Source of the DNA: SAT2750 sp964476375
Lineage (GTDB): Bacteria; Planctomycetota; Planctomycetia; Pirellulales; Pirellulaceae
Assembly (NCBI GenBank): GCA_964476375.1
Contig: CAYYZW010000079.1
Coordinates: forward strand, 1-34,809
Direction of reading: 5' to 3'
DNA: 34,809 nucleotides
The position numbers and the translations under genes are program-made. The notes below the pieces were generated by a model, which ran no database searches, was not told the DNA's origin, and worked only from the letters and a program-made list of their open reading frames with translations. Shown piece by piece: positions 22,992 through 31,800 of the stretch (position 1 is the first letter of the stretch; every line of letters begins with the position of its first letter).

Positions 22992-23020
22992 ATCGTAGTA
23001 GTGGTCTTCTGTCCCTTCAA
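22992..23020 (-). promoter_or_regulatory. Promoter candidate for the enolase-superfamily gene
   Basis: Read on the minus strand, TTGAAG (23015-23020) is followed after exactly 17 bases by TACGAT (22992-22997). Both match four of six consensus positions. The predicted leader to the ATG at 22948 is about 40 bases. Motif-based call only. Confidence 0.35.
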
Positions 23021-23197
23021 GCATGCCCTGCACGATGGACGTGAAGCAGACTGCACGGAGAGGGCTGAGCTTTCGGTCTCGCTCTATCCCTGCCATGATC
23101 ATGGGCAGAAGGGACCTGGCATGTTTCCTGCCCTGACCAGGGATGCCATTTCGTCGAAGTTCGATTCCGTGACGGGCACACCGGGTGAGTGGCTGGT

Positions 23198-23530
23198 TCA
23201 GGCAGCCCGGCGAACGACCACCGGTTCGATCCCGATCGCATCTCTTTGCAACAGTGCCTTGTCGATAACTGCCAGGAGTGTCATCTCCCTGAGTTGCTGC
23301 TGTTGCGGTTCCGACAGGAGTCGAACCGAGGTGTCCTCGCTGAGTTTCTGTGCGACCACCAGCGTGGCCCGGCTACGGATGTAACCGCGGGCCTCATTCA
23401 ATTCCATGGCCAGGATACGATGCTGGATGCGTTCCCAGACCTGTCCTGCACAGCGGTCCGCGGTCAGCTGGGCTGTGCGGTGAAAATTATGCATTCCAAA
23501 AAGTCGCTGAATTACCTGCATAACCTGCAT
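23198..23530 (-). CDS. Small hypothetical protein, 110 residues
   Basis: The ATG at 23530 is strongly supported by AAAGGA on the minus strand (23538-23543) with 7 bases of spacing; the frame is open upstream to 23596 without better signals. The product begins MQVMQVIQRLFGMHNFHRTA and is predicted mostly alpha-helical (QVWERIQHRILAMELNEARG, YIRSRATLVVAQKL, EMTLLAVIDKALLQRDAI). It has no signal peptide, membrane helix or metal motif, and only one Cys (in DRCAGQVW). I do not recognise a family. It lies upstream of and co-directional with the enolase-superfamily gene, but 249 bp apart and with a promoter candidate between, so probably not in one operon. Confidence 0.65.
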   Translation of the reverse strand: MQVMQVIQRLFGMHNFHRTAQLTADRCAGQVWERIQHRILAMELNEARGYIRSRATLVVAQKLSEDTSVRLLSEPQQQQLREMTLLAVIDKALLQRDAIGIEPVVVRRAA

Positions 23531-23537
23531 GAATAAG

Positions 23538-23543
23538 TCCTTT
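23538..23543 (-). promoter_or_regulatory. Ribosome binding site deciding the start of the small hypothetical gene
   Basis: AAAGGA on the minus strand, 7 bases before the ATG at 23530. It is one of the clearest Shine-Dalgarno sites in the window and fixes the start 66 bases inside the longest possible frame. Confidence 0.6.
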
Positions 23544-23675
23544 CGGTGATCCTTGCCGGTGGGGGGGAATTGCTTTGGGGTGGCTCCCCATATCAAGGAT
23601 CGAACACCAGGGGGTTATTTCTTGACAGGGACGAGAGAGAGTCCAGGTAGACCGCGTGGGCAAGATAATCCAGCC

Positions 23676-23695
23676 CCCCTGCATCGCCGCAGGGG
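23676..23695. other. 7-bp perfect hairpin between the small hypothetical gene and tRNA-Cys
   Basis: CCCCTGC (23676-23682), loop ATCGCC, GCAGGGG (23689-23695). The GC-rich stem is stable as RNA on either strand. There is no U-tract and no gene ends immediately before it, so its role is open: leader structure or chance. Confidence 0.4.
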
Positions 23696-23753
23696 CGGAC
23701 CAGGCGCAGGGATCGTTACAATCGGAACCGGCGGCAAGGGTTTCCCAGTTGGC

Positions 23754-23782
23754 TTGACCATAACCAGTCCATGGCCTACGTT
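23754..23782 (+). promoter_or_regulatory. Promoter candidate for tRNA-Cys
   Basis: TTGACC (23754-23759, five of six consensus) is followed after 17 bases by TACGTT (23777-23782, weak -10). Transcription would begin only a few bases before the mature tRNA 5' end at 23793. Confidence 0.3.
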
Positions 23783-23792
23783 GAATTTCCGC

Positions 23793-23864
23793 GGCGCCGT
23801 AGCCAAGCGGCTAAGGCAGCGGATTGCAAATCCGCCATCCCGGGTTCGAATCCCGGCGGCGCCT
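23793..23864 (+). tRNA. tRNA-Cys (anticodon GCA)
   Basis: A full cloverleaf can be drawn. The acceptor stem is GGCGCCG (23793-23799) with CGGCGCC (23857-23863), all seven pairs matched. The anticodon stem GCGGA/TCCGC encloses loop TTGCAAA (anticodon GCA). The T-arm is CCGGG-TTCGAAT-CCCGG (23840-23856). The discriminator base is T at 23864, the known cysteine identity element. The D-arm contains AGCGGCTAAGGC. CCA is not encoded. A protein frame reads through this tRNA into the downstream NagA-like gene, but the real start of that gene is after the tRNA. Confidence 0.97.
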
Positions 23865-23944
23865 CTCGCCAAGCGCCGGGCCCTCCACGTCCCGGCGTTT
23901 TTGGTTCTGACAGGGTCCCCGGGCCTGGAGCCGGTGCCAATACC

Positions 23945-25093
23945 ATGCAAGTGAATGCACGTCGATATGACAACGAGCAGGCGGTTTCGATCGTCGTCGA
24001 GGGCGATCACCTGGCCTCGGTGACTCCTCTGCAGGATCCTCCGGCCGGGCTTCCCCTGGTTGCCCCGGGACTGGTGGACTTGCAGGTCAACGGCCATGGC
24101 GGACAGGAGTTTAACGACCTGGATTTGACGATCGACAAGGTGGCCCGGGTCAGCTGTGCGATGGATGCCGACGGCGTGACCAGGTACTGCCCGACGGCCA
24201 CCACCCAGAGTTTTGACATGCTCTCACATGCGATGCGAGTTATCCACGATGCCTGTGTTCAGGTGCCGGATGTGGAAAGAAGAGTCGCCTGTATTCACCT
24301 GGAAGGCCCCTACCTGTCGTCCCAGGATGGCCCTCGGGGAGCCCATCCGCTTGAACATTGCCGGGAACCGGACTGGAATGAATTTCAACGCTTGCAGGAA
24401 GCGGCCGGTGGGCGCATCGGGATTCACACGGTCTCCCCGGAGTACGAGAGGTCGGCAGATTTTATCCGCAAGGTAGTCGACAGTGGTGTGCTGGTTGCCA
24501 TTGGACATACGAGCGCCACTACGGACCAGATCCAGGCAGCGGTTGACGCCGGGGCAACCATGAGTACTCACCTTGGAAATGGTGCTCATGGACAGATTCG
24601 GCGGCATCCAAATTACATCTGGGATCAGCTTGCCGATGACAGGCTTACCGCCAGCCTGATTGTCGATGGTCACCATCTGCCGGCGGCGGTGGTCAAGACA
24701 TTTGTGCGGGCGAAGACCATCGAAAAGTGTGTGCTGGTAAGTGATATTACCGGTATGGCAGGGATGCCCCCGGGGCTGTATGAAAATTCAAGCCTGGGGA
24801 GTGTGGAAGTCCTGGAAGACGGGCGGCTGGTGGTTCCCGGTCAACGGCAGCTGCTGGCCGGAGCATCCCGGCCGATCGGTGTGGGGATTGCCACCGTGAT
24901 GGAATATGCGGACGTGGGCCTGGCGGATGCCGTGGTCATGGCCAGCCAAAGGCCGGCATCCCTGATCGGACTTGAACCGGGCTGCCTGGAAGCAGGAGCC
25001 ACGGCAGACCTGGTCCTTTTCCACCTGGCCGAGGGCCGCCTGGATGTCCAGGCAACAGTCCTGGGGGGGGAACGGGTATACGGAGAACTGTGA
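23945..25093 (+). CDS. N-acetylglucosamine-6-phosphate deacetylase-like amidohydrolase
   Basis: The ATG at 23945 is the first start after the tRNA-Cys gene, with GGAG 14 bases upstream (long spacing). The 382-residue product matches NagA in length and motifs: PGLVDLQVNGHGGQEFND, the metal-ligand Glu in IHLEGPYLSSQDGPRGAH, His in VAIGHTSATTDQIQAAVDAG and MSTHLGNG, and the catalytic Asp in CVLVSDITGMAG. NagA removes the acetyl group from GlcNAc-6-phosphate during amino-sugar recycling in the cytoplasm. After the THL ligand the usual FNAM motif is replaced by GNGAHGQIRRHPN, so this may be a subfamily with a different N-acyl sugar substrate. I therefore give no gene symbol. gnd follows after 30 bases on the same strand, and the two are probably co-transcribed. 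Confidence 0.85.
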   Translation: MQVNARRYDNEQAVSIVVEGDHLASVTPLQDPPAGLPLVAPGLVDLQVNGHGGQEFNDLDLTIDKVARVSCAMDADGVTRYCPTATTQSFDMLSHAMRVIHDACVQVPDVERRVACIHLEGPYLSSQDGPRGAHPLEHCREPDWNEFQRLQEAAGGRIGIHTVSPEYERSADFIRKVVDSGVLVAIGHTSATTDQIQAAVDAGATMSTHLGNGAHGQIRRHPNYIWDQLADDRLTASLIVDGHHLPAAVVKTFVRAKTIEKCVLVSDITGMAGMPPGLYENSSLGSVEVLEDGRLVVPGQRQLLAGASRPIGVGIATVMEYADVGLADAVVMASQRPASLIGLEPGCLEAGATADLVLFHLAEGRLDVQATVLGGERVYGEL

Positions 25094-25123
25094 TCATGAA
25101 TCCTTCAAAGAAACGAGAGAGAG

Positions 25124-26581
25124 ATGTCTGAATTGGCAGATATTGGCCTGGTCGGCCTGGCGGTGATGGGCGAAAACCTGGCTTTGAATATCGAGAGCCG
25201 GGGTTACCGGATTGCAGTCTTTAACCGAACGACCGAGAAGGTCGATGCGCTGCTCGAGGGCCGTGCCGCCGGCAGGAAATTTATCGGCTGCCATTGCATC
25301 GAGGAGCTGGTAAAGAACCTGGCGACTCCCCGCAAGATCCTGTTGCTGGTCAAGGCTGGTCCTGCCGTGGACGCCTTTATTGAACAGCTGGTACCGCTTC
25401 TCTCTCCTGGCGACATCATTATCGATTCAGGGAACACGCACTTTGCGGATACCGAGCGGCGAACCAGGGAGGTGGAAGAGAAGGGCCTGCGCTATATCGG
25501 CACCGGCATTTCCGGTGGGGAGGAAGGGGCGCTGAAGGGTCCCAGCATGATGCCCGGTGGAAGTGAATCCGCCTGGCCGGAAGTCAGGGAGATATTCCAG
25601 GCGATCTCGGCCAAGGTCGGCCCCGGTGGCGATATCCCCTGTGCCGAATGGGTGGGGCCACGAGGAGCGGGGCACTATGTGAAAATGGTGCATAACGGGA
25701 TTGAGTACGGGGACATGCAGTTGATTTGCGAGGCATACCAGGTACTGAAAGATGCCGTCGGACTCTCCAATGATGAGCTTTATGACGTCTTTGAAGAGTG
25801 GAATCGAGGGGACCTGCAGAGTTACCTGATTGAAATTACCCGTGACATTTTCAGCGTCATGGATGACAAGTCCGATGATTACCTGGTCGACAGGATCCTG
25901 GACGTGGCGGGAGCCAAGGGGACCGGCAAGTGGATGCGCCAGCTGGCTCTCGACCTGGGAGTCCCAAGCACGCTGGTCACGTCCGCGGTCTATGCCCGCA
26001 GCCTCTCGGCGGTGAAGGACGCACGGGTGCGGGCCAGCAGTATCCTGCCAGGTCCGGCGGGCAGCCTGGACCTGGCCGACGGGGAGCGGGAGCAATGGGT
26101 GGAGGCCGTTCGCCAGGCGCTTTACGCTTCCAAGATCTGCAGCTATGCCCAGGGATTTGTCCAGCTCCAGGCGGCCGCTGCGGAACATGACTGGCCACTG
26201 AACTACGGCCAGTGTGCCCTGCTCTGGCGGGGTGGCTGTATCATCCGTGCCCAGTTCCTTGATCGCATCAAGGATGCTTTTGATGATCAGCCGGAGCTGG
26301 AGAACCTGCTGCTGTACCCTTACTTCACAGCTGCCGTGGAGGCTGCCCAGCAGGCCTGGCGGCAGGTGGTCATTACGGCCACCGAACTGGGAATTCCGGT
26401 GCCTGCCTTCAGCACGGCGCTGGCCTATTACGACGGCTACCGGCGGGACCGTTTGCCCGCCAACCTGCTGCAGGCCCAGCGAGACTATTTCGGGGCACAC
26501 ACGTTCCAGCGGACGGACCAGGAGGGAGCCTTCCATGCCGAGTGGATCGAGCGACGGCGACCACCGGCCGACGAGGCGTGA
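25124..26581 (+). CDS. gnd: 6-phosphogluconate dehydrogenase, decarboxylating
   Basis: The enzyme oxidises 6-phosphogluconate to ribulose-5-phosphate and CO2 in the pentose phosphate pathway, usually with NADP. The ATG at 25124 follows GAGAGAG. The 485-residue length fits the long, homodimeric form. Motifs: Rossmann fold IGLVGLAVMGENLALNIESR with FNRTTEK, substrate-binding GTGISGGEEGALKGPSMMPG, PRGAGHYVKMVHNGIEYGDM (catalytic Lys 187), the helical domain LVDRILDVAGAKGTGKWM, and LLWRGGCIIRAQFLDRI near the C-terminus. It converges on rmlA with a 21-base gap. Immediately after the stop, CTGCC and GGCAG (26582-26595) could form a small hairpin shared by both transcripts. Confidence 0.97.
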   Translation: MSELADIGLVGLAVMGENLALNIESRGYRIAVFNRTTEKVDALLEGRAAGRKFIGCHCIEELVKNLATPRKILLLVKAGPAVDAFIEQLVPLLSPGDIIIDSGNTHFADTERRTREVEEKGLRYIGTGISGGEEGALKGPSMMPGGSESAWPEVREIFQAISAKVGPGGDIPCAEWVGPRGAGHYVKMVHNGIEYGDMQLICEAYQVLKDAVGLSNDELYDVFEEWNRGDLQSYLIEITRDIFSVMDDKSDDYLVDRILDVAGAKGTGKWMRQLALDLGVPSTLVTSAVYARSLSAVKDARVRASSILPGPAGSLDLADGEREQWVEAVRQALYASKICSYAQGFVQLQAAAAEHDWPLNYGQCALLWRGGCIIRAQFLDRIKDAFDDQPELENLLLYPYFTAAVEAAQQAWRQVVITATELGIPVPAFSTALAYYDGYRRDRLPANLLQAQRDYFGAHTFQRTDQEGAFHAEWIERRRPPADEA

Positions 26582-26595
26582 CTGCCACCGGGCAG
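26582..26595. other. Short inverted repeat in the gnd/rmlA convergent gap
   Basis: CTGCC, loop ACCG, GGCAG directly after the gnd stop. A 5-bp stem with no T-run is weak evidence for a terminator, but it is the only structure in the 21-base gap between the two convergent genes. Confidence 0.25.
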
Positions 26596-26602
26596 CTGCT
26601 CC

Positions 26603-27493
26603 CTAGCCGGGGCGATGAAGAAGATCGAGCAGGTACTGGCCATACTCGTTATTGAGTTCTCCTGCCAACTGTTCCAGCTGCGCCGCATCAATAAACCCCT
26701 TGCGGTAGGCCACTTCTTCCAGGCAGGCGATCTTCAAGCCCTGCCGCTGCTCGATCGTCTTGACAAAATCAGCAGCCTGGATCAATGCCTCGTGCGTTCC
26801 GGTGTCGAGCCACGCGAAGCCACGAGTGAAACGATCCACGTGCAGGTTCCCGCGGCGAAGATACTCCCGGTTGACATCCGTGATCTCCAGTTCATCCCGG
26901 GCCGAGGGCTGCAGCCCGTGGGCAATCTCAACCACCTGGTTGTCATAGAAATAGAGCCCCGGAACGGCGTACTGGGAACGTGGCTGGGCCGGTTTTTCTT
27001 CCAGGCTGATGGCCTTCCCCTGGGGGTCAAATTCCACCACACCATAGTGTTCCGGGTCCTTCACGGGGTAACCAAAGACGGTCGCGCCCTGTTCACGGGC
27101 AGCTGCCTTGGCAAGCATGGTCTGGAAGCCCTGGCCATAAAAGACGTTGTCACCTAGCACCAGCGAGACATGGTCGTCCCCGATAAAGTCGCGCCCGATC
27201 AAGAAAGCCTGCGCCAGGCCTTTCGGCTCCTGCTGGATCGCGTATTCGATCTGGATCCCCAGCCTGCTGCCGTCGCCAAGCAGGTCCCGGTAGGACTGCG
27301 TGTCCCGGGGGGTGCTGATAAGCAGGATCTGGCGGATGCCGGAGAGCATCAGCGTGGAGAGCGGGTAGTAGACCATCGGCTTGTCGTAGATAGGAAGCAG
27401 TTGTTTGCTGATCACCCGGGTTAACGGGTAGAGCCGGCTTCCTGACCCACCGGCCAGGATGATCCCCTTGTGGAAATAAGATGGTCGTTGCAT
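26603..27493 (-). CDS. rmlA: Glucose-1-phosphate thymidylyltransferase
   Basis: The product makes dTDP-glucose from glucose-1-phosphate and dTTP, the first step of the dTDP-rhamnose and dTDP-deoxysugar pathway. The 296-residue protein shows the nucleotidyltransferase signature KGIILAGGSGSRLYPLT followed by SKQLLPIYDKPMVYYPLST. It also has PKGLAQAFLIGRDFIGDD, LVLGDNVFYGQGF, the metal/substrate-binding VEFDPQGKAISLEEKP and FAWLDTGTHEALI, all in family order and at family length. It begins 9 bases after the stop of rmlB, so the order of transcription is rmlB then rmlA. rmlC and rmlD are not in the window, so the final sugar could be rhamnose or another deoxysugar. Confidence 0.96.
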   Translation of the reverse strand: MQRPSYFHKGIILAGGSGSRLYPLTRVISKQLLPIYDKPMVYYPLSTLMLSGIRQILLISTPRDTQSYRDLLGDGSRLGIQIEYAIQQEPKGLAQAFLIGRDFIGDDHVSLVLGDNVFYGQGFQTMLAKAAAREQGATVFGYPVKDPEHYGVVEFDPQGKAISLEEKPAQPRSQYAVPGLYFYDNQVVEIAHGLQPSARDELEITDVNREYLRRGNLHVDRFTRGFAWLDTGTHEALIQAADFVKTIEQRQGLKIACLEEVAYRKGFIDAAQLEQLAGELNNEYGQYLLDLLHRPG

Positions 27494-27502
27494 CGTGTCG
27501 TC

Positions 27503-28585
27503 CTAGCCTGCCTGGGGGTCGCTGGTCGTTATCCCTAGTCCGAGTCTCTGCCTGCGGTAGCTACCACTCTGTACGTTCGTGACCCAGGGTTCGTTCTCCA
27601 GGTACCAGAGGACCGTCTTCCGGAGTCCGGTTTCAAAATCCTCGCTGGGTGCCCAGCCAAGCTGGCTGTGGATCTTGCCGGCGTCAATGGCGTAACGCAG
27701 GTCATGTCCCGGTCGATCATCCACAAACGTGATCAGGTCGTGAAGCGGGGACTGGGAAAGACCGGGGCGGAGCTGCTCAACAGCCTGGCAAATGGCCTCC
27801 ACGACCTCCAGGTTGGTGCGTTCGCAATTGCCTCCAATGTTGTAGACTTCCCCTGCCGTGCCTGCTTCCAGCACGCGACGGAGAGCCAGGCAGTGGTCCT
27901 CTACAAAAAGCCAGTCCCTGACGTTCTGGCCGTCCCCGTAAACCGGCAACGGTTTTCCTTCCACGCAATTAAGAATCATCAGCGGGATCAGCTTCTCGGG
28001 GAACTGGTAGGGTCCGTAGTTGTTGGAGCAGTTGGTCAGCAGTGTCGGCAGGCCATAGGTGTGATGATAGGCCTGGACGAAATGATCCGAGGCGGCCTTG
28101 GAGGCGGAGTAAGGAGAGCTTGGCTGGTAGGGAGTCGATTCATGGAAGTATCCCTCGGCGCCCAGGCTGCCATAGACCTCGTCGGTGGAGACGTGCAGGA
28201 ATCGGAAGCTGTCGGCCGCTTCCTGCGGTAGTTGTTTCCAGTGGGCAAGGGCGCATTGAAGCAGGTTAAATGTCCCCTGGACATTGGTCTGCACAAAAAC
28301 GGCCGGGCCGTCGATCGAGCGGTCCACGTGGGATTCCGCTGCCAGGTGAATGACTGCCGAGGGCTGATGCCTGTCAAGCAGTTCCTCTGCCAGTTCCTGG
28401 TCACAGATGTCCCCCTCGACAAATACCAGCCGGCTGTCGTCGGCATGGTCCATCAGGGATTCCGTGTTGCCTGCATAGGTTAGCTTGTCCAGGACGACGA
28501 CCCGCGCATCGCTTTCGCGCAGCAGCTGCCGGACAAGACAGCTGCCGATAAAACCGGCACCTCCGGTGACAAGATATGTGGCCAT
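27503..28585 (-). CDS. rmlB: dTDP-glucose 4,6-dehydratase
   Basis: This enzyme converts dTDP-glucose to dTDP-4-keto-6-deoxyglucose using bound NAD. I take the ATG at 28585, which begins ATYLVTGGAGFIGSCLVRQL with the NAD-binding GGAGFIG at residues 8-14. The frame is open upstream to 28666 without family similarity. The 360-residue product has the extended short-chain dehydrogenase motifs VIHLAAESHVDRSIDGP, HVSTDEVYGSLG (catalytic Thr-Asp-Glu), YSASKAASDHFV (YxxxK), NCSNNYGPYQFPEKLIPLMI and DDRPGHDLRYAIDAGKI. A short C-terminal tail (SYRRQRLGLGITTSDPQAG) extends beyond the usual end. It is transcribed with rmlA and is divergent from the double-propeller gene at 28850. Confidence 0.97.
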   Translation of the reverse strand: MATYLVTGGAGFIGSCLVRQLLRESDARVVVLDKLTYAGNTESLMDHADDSRLVFVEGDICDQELAEELLDRHQPSAVIHLAAESHVDRSIDGPAVFVQTNVQGTFNLLQCALAHWKQLPQEAADSFRFLHVSTDEVYGSLGAEGYFHESTPYQPSSPYSASKAASDHFVQAYHHTYGLPTLLTNCSNNYGPYQFPEKLIPLMILNCVEGKPLPVYGDGQNVRDWLFVEDHCLALRRVLEAGTAGEVYNIGGNCERTNLEVVEAICQAVEQLRPGLSQSPLHDLITFVDDRPGHDLRYAIDAGKIHSQLGWAPSEDFETGLRKTVLWYLENEPWVTNVQSGSYRRQRLGLGITTSDPQAG

Positions 28586-28763
28586 GGCAGCCCCGGTGCT
28601 TTCGGGTAACGCTGGACAGGTGGCAGGGAAATGGTACCTGTTTGATATTTTATTTCTGCAGGTCACGGTTGACCAGAAGCGGCGCGGGCCGTATTTGCCT
28701 GTCCGACTCTATTTCGGCCCCGGGAGAGTCCGGTTGTAGTGAGTAAATCGACTGGGCATCTGC

Positions 28764-28769
28764 TATCAT
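28764..28769 (+). promoter_or_regulatory. Extended -10 promoter candidate for the double-propeller gene
   Basis: TATCAT (28764-28769, five of six consensus) is preceded by TGC, forming an extended -10 (TGnTATnAT-like), with no good -35. It lies about 80 bases before the ATG at 28850, in the divergent gap with rmlB. Confidence 0.35.
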
Positions 28770-28849
28770 GGAATACGCAGTAACCGATTTGGCGGTTCTG
28801 ACACGTGGCGGTAACCATGGCCATTTTCTCGGAAAGAGAGCCCTGACCC

Positions 28850-31800
28850 ATGCGACGCTTGACCTCCTCCCTGCTGATGATTGTGTTCTGCCTTGTCGCT
28901 TCCCGGCTTGCTGCCGACTGGCCAACCTACCTGCACAATAATGCTCGTGATGGCGGCACCACCGAGTCACTACCGCGGGTGCTCGCCCCGGCCTGGATCT
29001 ATTCCACCCCTGCTGCCCCCGAACTGGCTTTTTCCGGACCCCGAAATGAACCGATTGAAGGCAAGGTAATGCGTCACCGGGTGGCCTTTGATCGGGCGTT
29101 ACAGCCGGTTGCGGCTGGGGGACGCGTGTTTTTTGGATCCTCGGTCGACCACAATCTCTACTGTTCGGATGCTGTCACCGGGGAGCTGCTCTGGTCCTTT
29201 TACACCGAGGGCCCGATTCGCCTGGCGCCGACGGTCTGGCAGGGAAAGGTCTACTTTGGATCGGATGATGGTTTTGCCTACTGCCTCTCGGTGGAGGATG
29301 GTTCGGTGGTCTGGAAGGACCAGGCCTCCCTGCGTGATGAGCGGTTGCTGGCCAGGGGACGACTGATTTCACGTTGGCCGGTAAGAACCGGGGTGCTGGT
29401 ACTGGATGGGATTGCCTATTTCGGTGCGGGTGTTTTTCCCCACGAGACCATTTACCTGGTCGCACGCGATGCCACGACCGGTGCCCTGGTCTGGCGAAAC
29501 GACCATATCAGCCAGGAAGATGCAGGTCGCAACCCGCTTTCCCCACAGGGTTACCTGCTGGCAAATGAGAAATACCTGTTTGTTCCCTCCGGGCGGTCGC
29601 TGCCGGCAGCCTTTCTGCGGGAGACGGGCGAGGAGCTTCACCAGAAGAAATACAGCTGGCGGTCGACGGCCGGTGGCGTGGTAGGAAGTTCCCGGGCCCT
29701 GCTGGCCGATGGCCAGATCTATTCCGCCGGGGCACAGCACTTCCTGGCACTGGACCAGGATTCGGGGTCGGTCGGTTTCGCCTGGATCGATGGCCGGCAG
29801 CTGGTGGTCTCCGGGGACAAGGGCTTTGTTGCCACGGAAAAGAAAATCGTGGCGATCGATCGCGTCGCCCATGCCAAGGCCACCATCGAGCGGCAGCAAC
29901 TGAACCTGGACCTGGCCGCGCTGAAGCGGAAGCGCAACGAGCTGGGTGCCGACGAGTACGCGGCCCAGACGCAGGCGATGGAAGCAAAGATCCAGCAACT
30001 GGGCCAGGTCGGTTCGCTCTGGGAAACCGAGAGCCCGCTTGGTTCCTCGCTGATTGTTACAAGGAACCTGCTCTTTGCCGGCGGGGCGGGAAAGGTTGCC
30101 AGTTTCGATGTGGAGACGGGTGAGCAGGTATGGCAGGCCGAGGTGGAGGGGGAGGCAATGGGCCTGGTTGCCAGTGACGGAACGCTTCTTGTGAGCACCG
30201 ATACAGGAAAGATCTATGGGTTCCTGGATGCGACGCGGGTGAAAGACAAGCCGGCCCAGTGGCCCCGGCAGTATGTCGAGAACCCCTACCCGAAAGATGA
30301 ATGGACCGAAATCTATGCGGAGACAGCCAAGGCCATCCTTGAAGGGAGTGGCCAGCAGGACGGGTTTTGCGTGATCCTGGGAAGTGAGCAGGGACGGTTG
30401 GCCTACGAGCTGGCCCGTCGCAGTTCGCTGAGAATCTACGGGGTGGAACCTGACGCTGCCAAGGCACGGGCGGCGAGAAAGGCACTGGACCGGGCAGGCC
30501 TGCATGGGTCGAGGATTACCATCCTGCATGCCGATCCAAGCGAAATGCCTGTCTCCAATTTTTTTGCCAACCTGGTTGTCTCCGACAGCCTGGTCCGCCA
30601 TGGCAGTATGCCGGTGAAAAATGACGGCTGGACGCGGATTGTCAAACCCTGTGGCGGGGTCGTCTGCTTTGCCGTTCCTGCTGAGGCTGCCAGGCAGCAT
30701 GGTCTGACACAGGAGAAGGTGACCGCCACCCTGGCCGGCATCGGGATGGAAGCCACACAGACACAACTCAAGTTGTTTCCCGAGAAGGATGGACTCCTTG
30801 CCACGCTGACGCGAGGCAAGTTGCCAGGTGCAGGCGAGTGGTCACACCAGTATGGGAACGTGGCCAATACGCTGACCAGTGATGACCATCGTCTCAAGGG
30901 GGGGCTGGGCATTCTCTGGTACGGGGACCCGGGGCCAAGCCAGATGGTTAACCGTCACGAGGGAGCCTCGGCACCGCTCTCGACGAATGGCCGCATGTTT
31001 ATCCAGGGCACCGACAGCGTGATGTGCTATGACGCCTATAACGGCATGTTCCTCTGGGAGGCGAACAACCCGGGTGCCCTGCGGACGGGCGTGTTTAACA
31101 ACGAGGAGACAAGCAACCTGGCGGCAACGGATGATGCCCTGTTTGTTGCGGTGAACGATACCTGCACGATGTACGAGGCCTCCAGCGGGACCATTCTCCA
31201 CGAGTTCAAGGCACCCCAGTCCGACGATGGTGTGCCCCGTGTCTGGGGGTATATCGCCCATTCCGACGGTCTCTTGATCGGGACGAGCACGATTCGCAAG
31301 GAACTGGCAGCCTCGCTTCGCCGCCGCGGACATACGGTCGAGAATGAAACAGATGCCCTTTTCGCCTACGACGTGAAAACGGGAAAACAGAAGTGGCTTT
31401 ACCGTGGCAAGAACGTGTTGCATGTGACGATTGCCATCGACGACGGCCGGATCTTTTTTATTGACAGCTCGATCTCCAGTGCCCAGCGAGAGGCCCTGCT
31501 CAGGCAGGACAAGTCGGAACTGAAGAACCTGGGTCCGGAAGAGGCCAAGAAGAAGGAAGCGGAGCTGAAGAAACTGGATGTCCGGCTGGCAGTTGCCATC
31601 GATCTTCAGACCGGGGAAAAAGTCTGGTCCCGGGCCGTCGATGTTACCGACTGCAGCCGCGTCGGGATTGGTGGCGGACAACTGACGCTGATGGCTCATG
31701 ATGGCCATGTGCTGATTTGCGGCGCCAATGCCAACGGGCATTACTGGCGGCAGTTCCTCTCCGGGCAGTTCAGTACCCGCCGCCTGGTAGTCCTGACTGC

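Noticed and set aside
23622..23653. TTGACA at 23622 as the tRNA-Cys promoter
   Set aside because: No acceptable -10 at 16-18 bases and it is 165 bases from the tRNA; the TTGACC at 23754 is better placed.
23771..23944. N-terminal extension of the NagA-like protein reading through tRNA-Cys
   Set aside because: The extension is the translated tRNA sequence and spacer; NagA similarity begins after the ATG at 23945.
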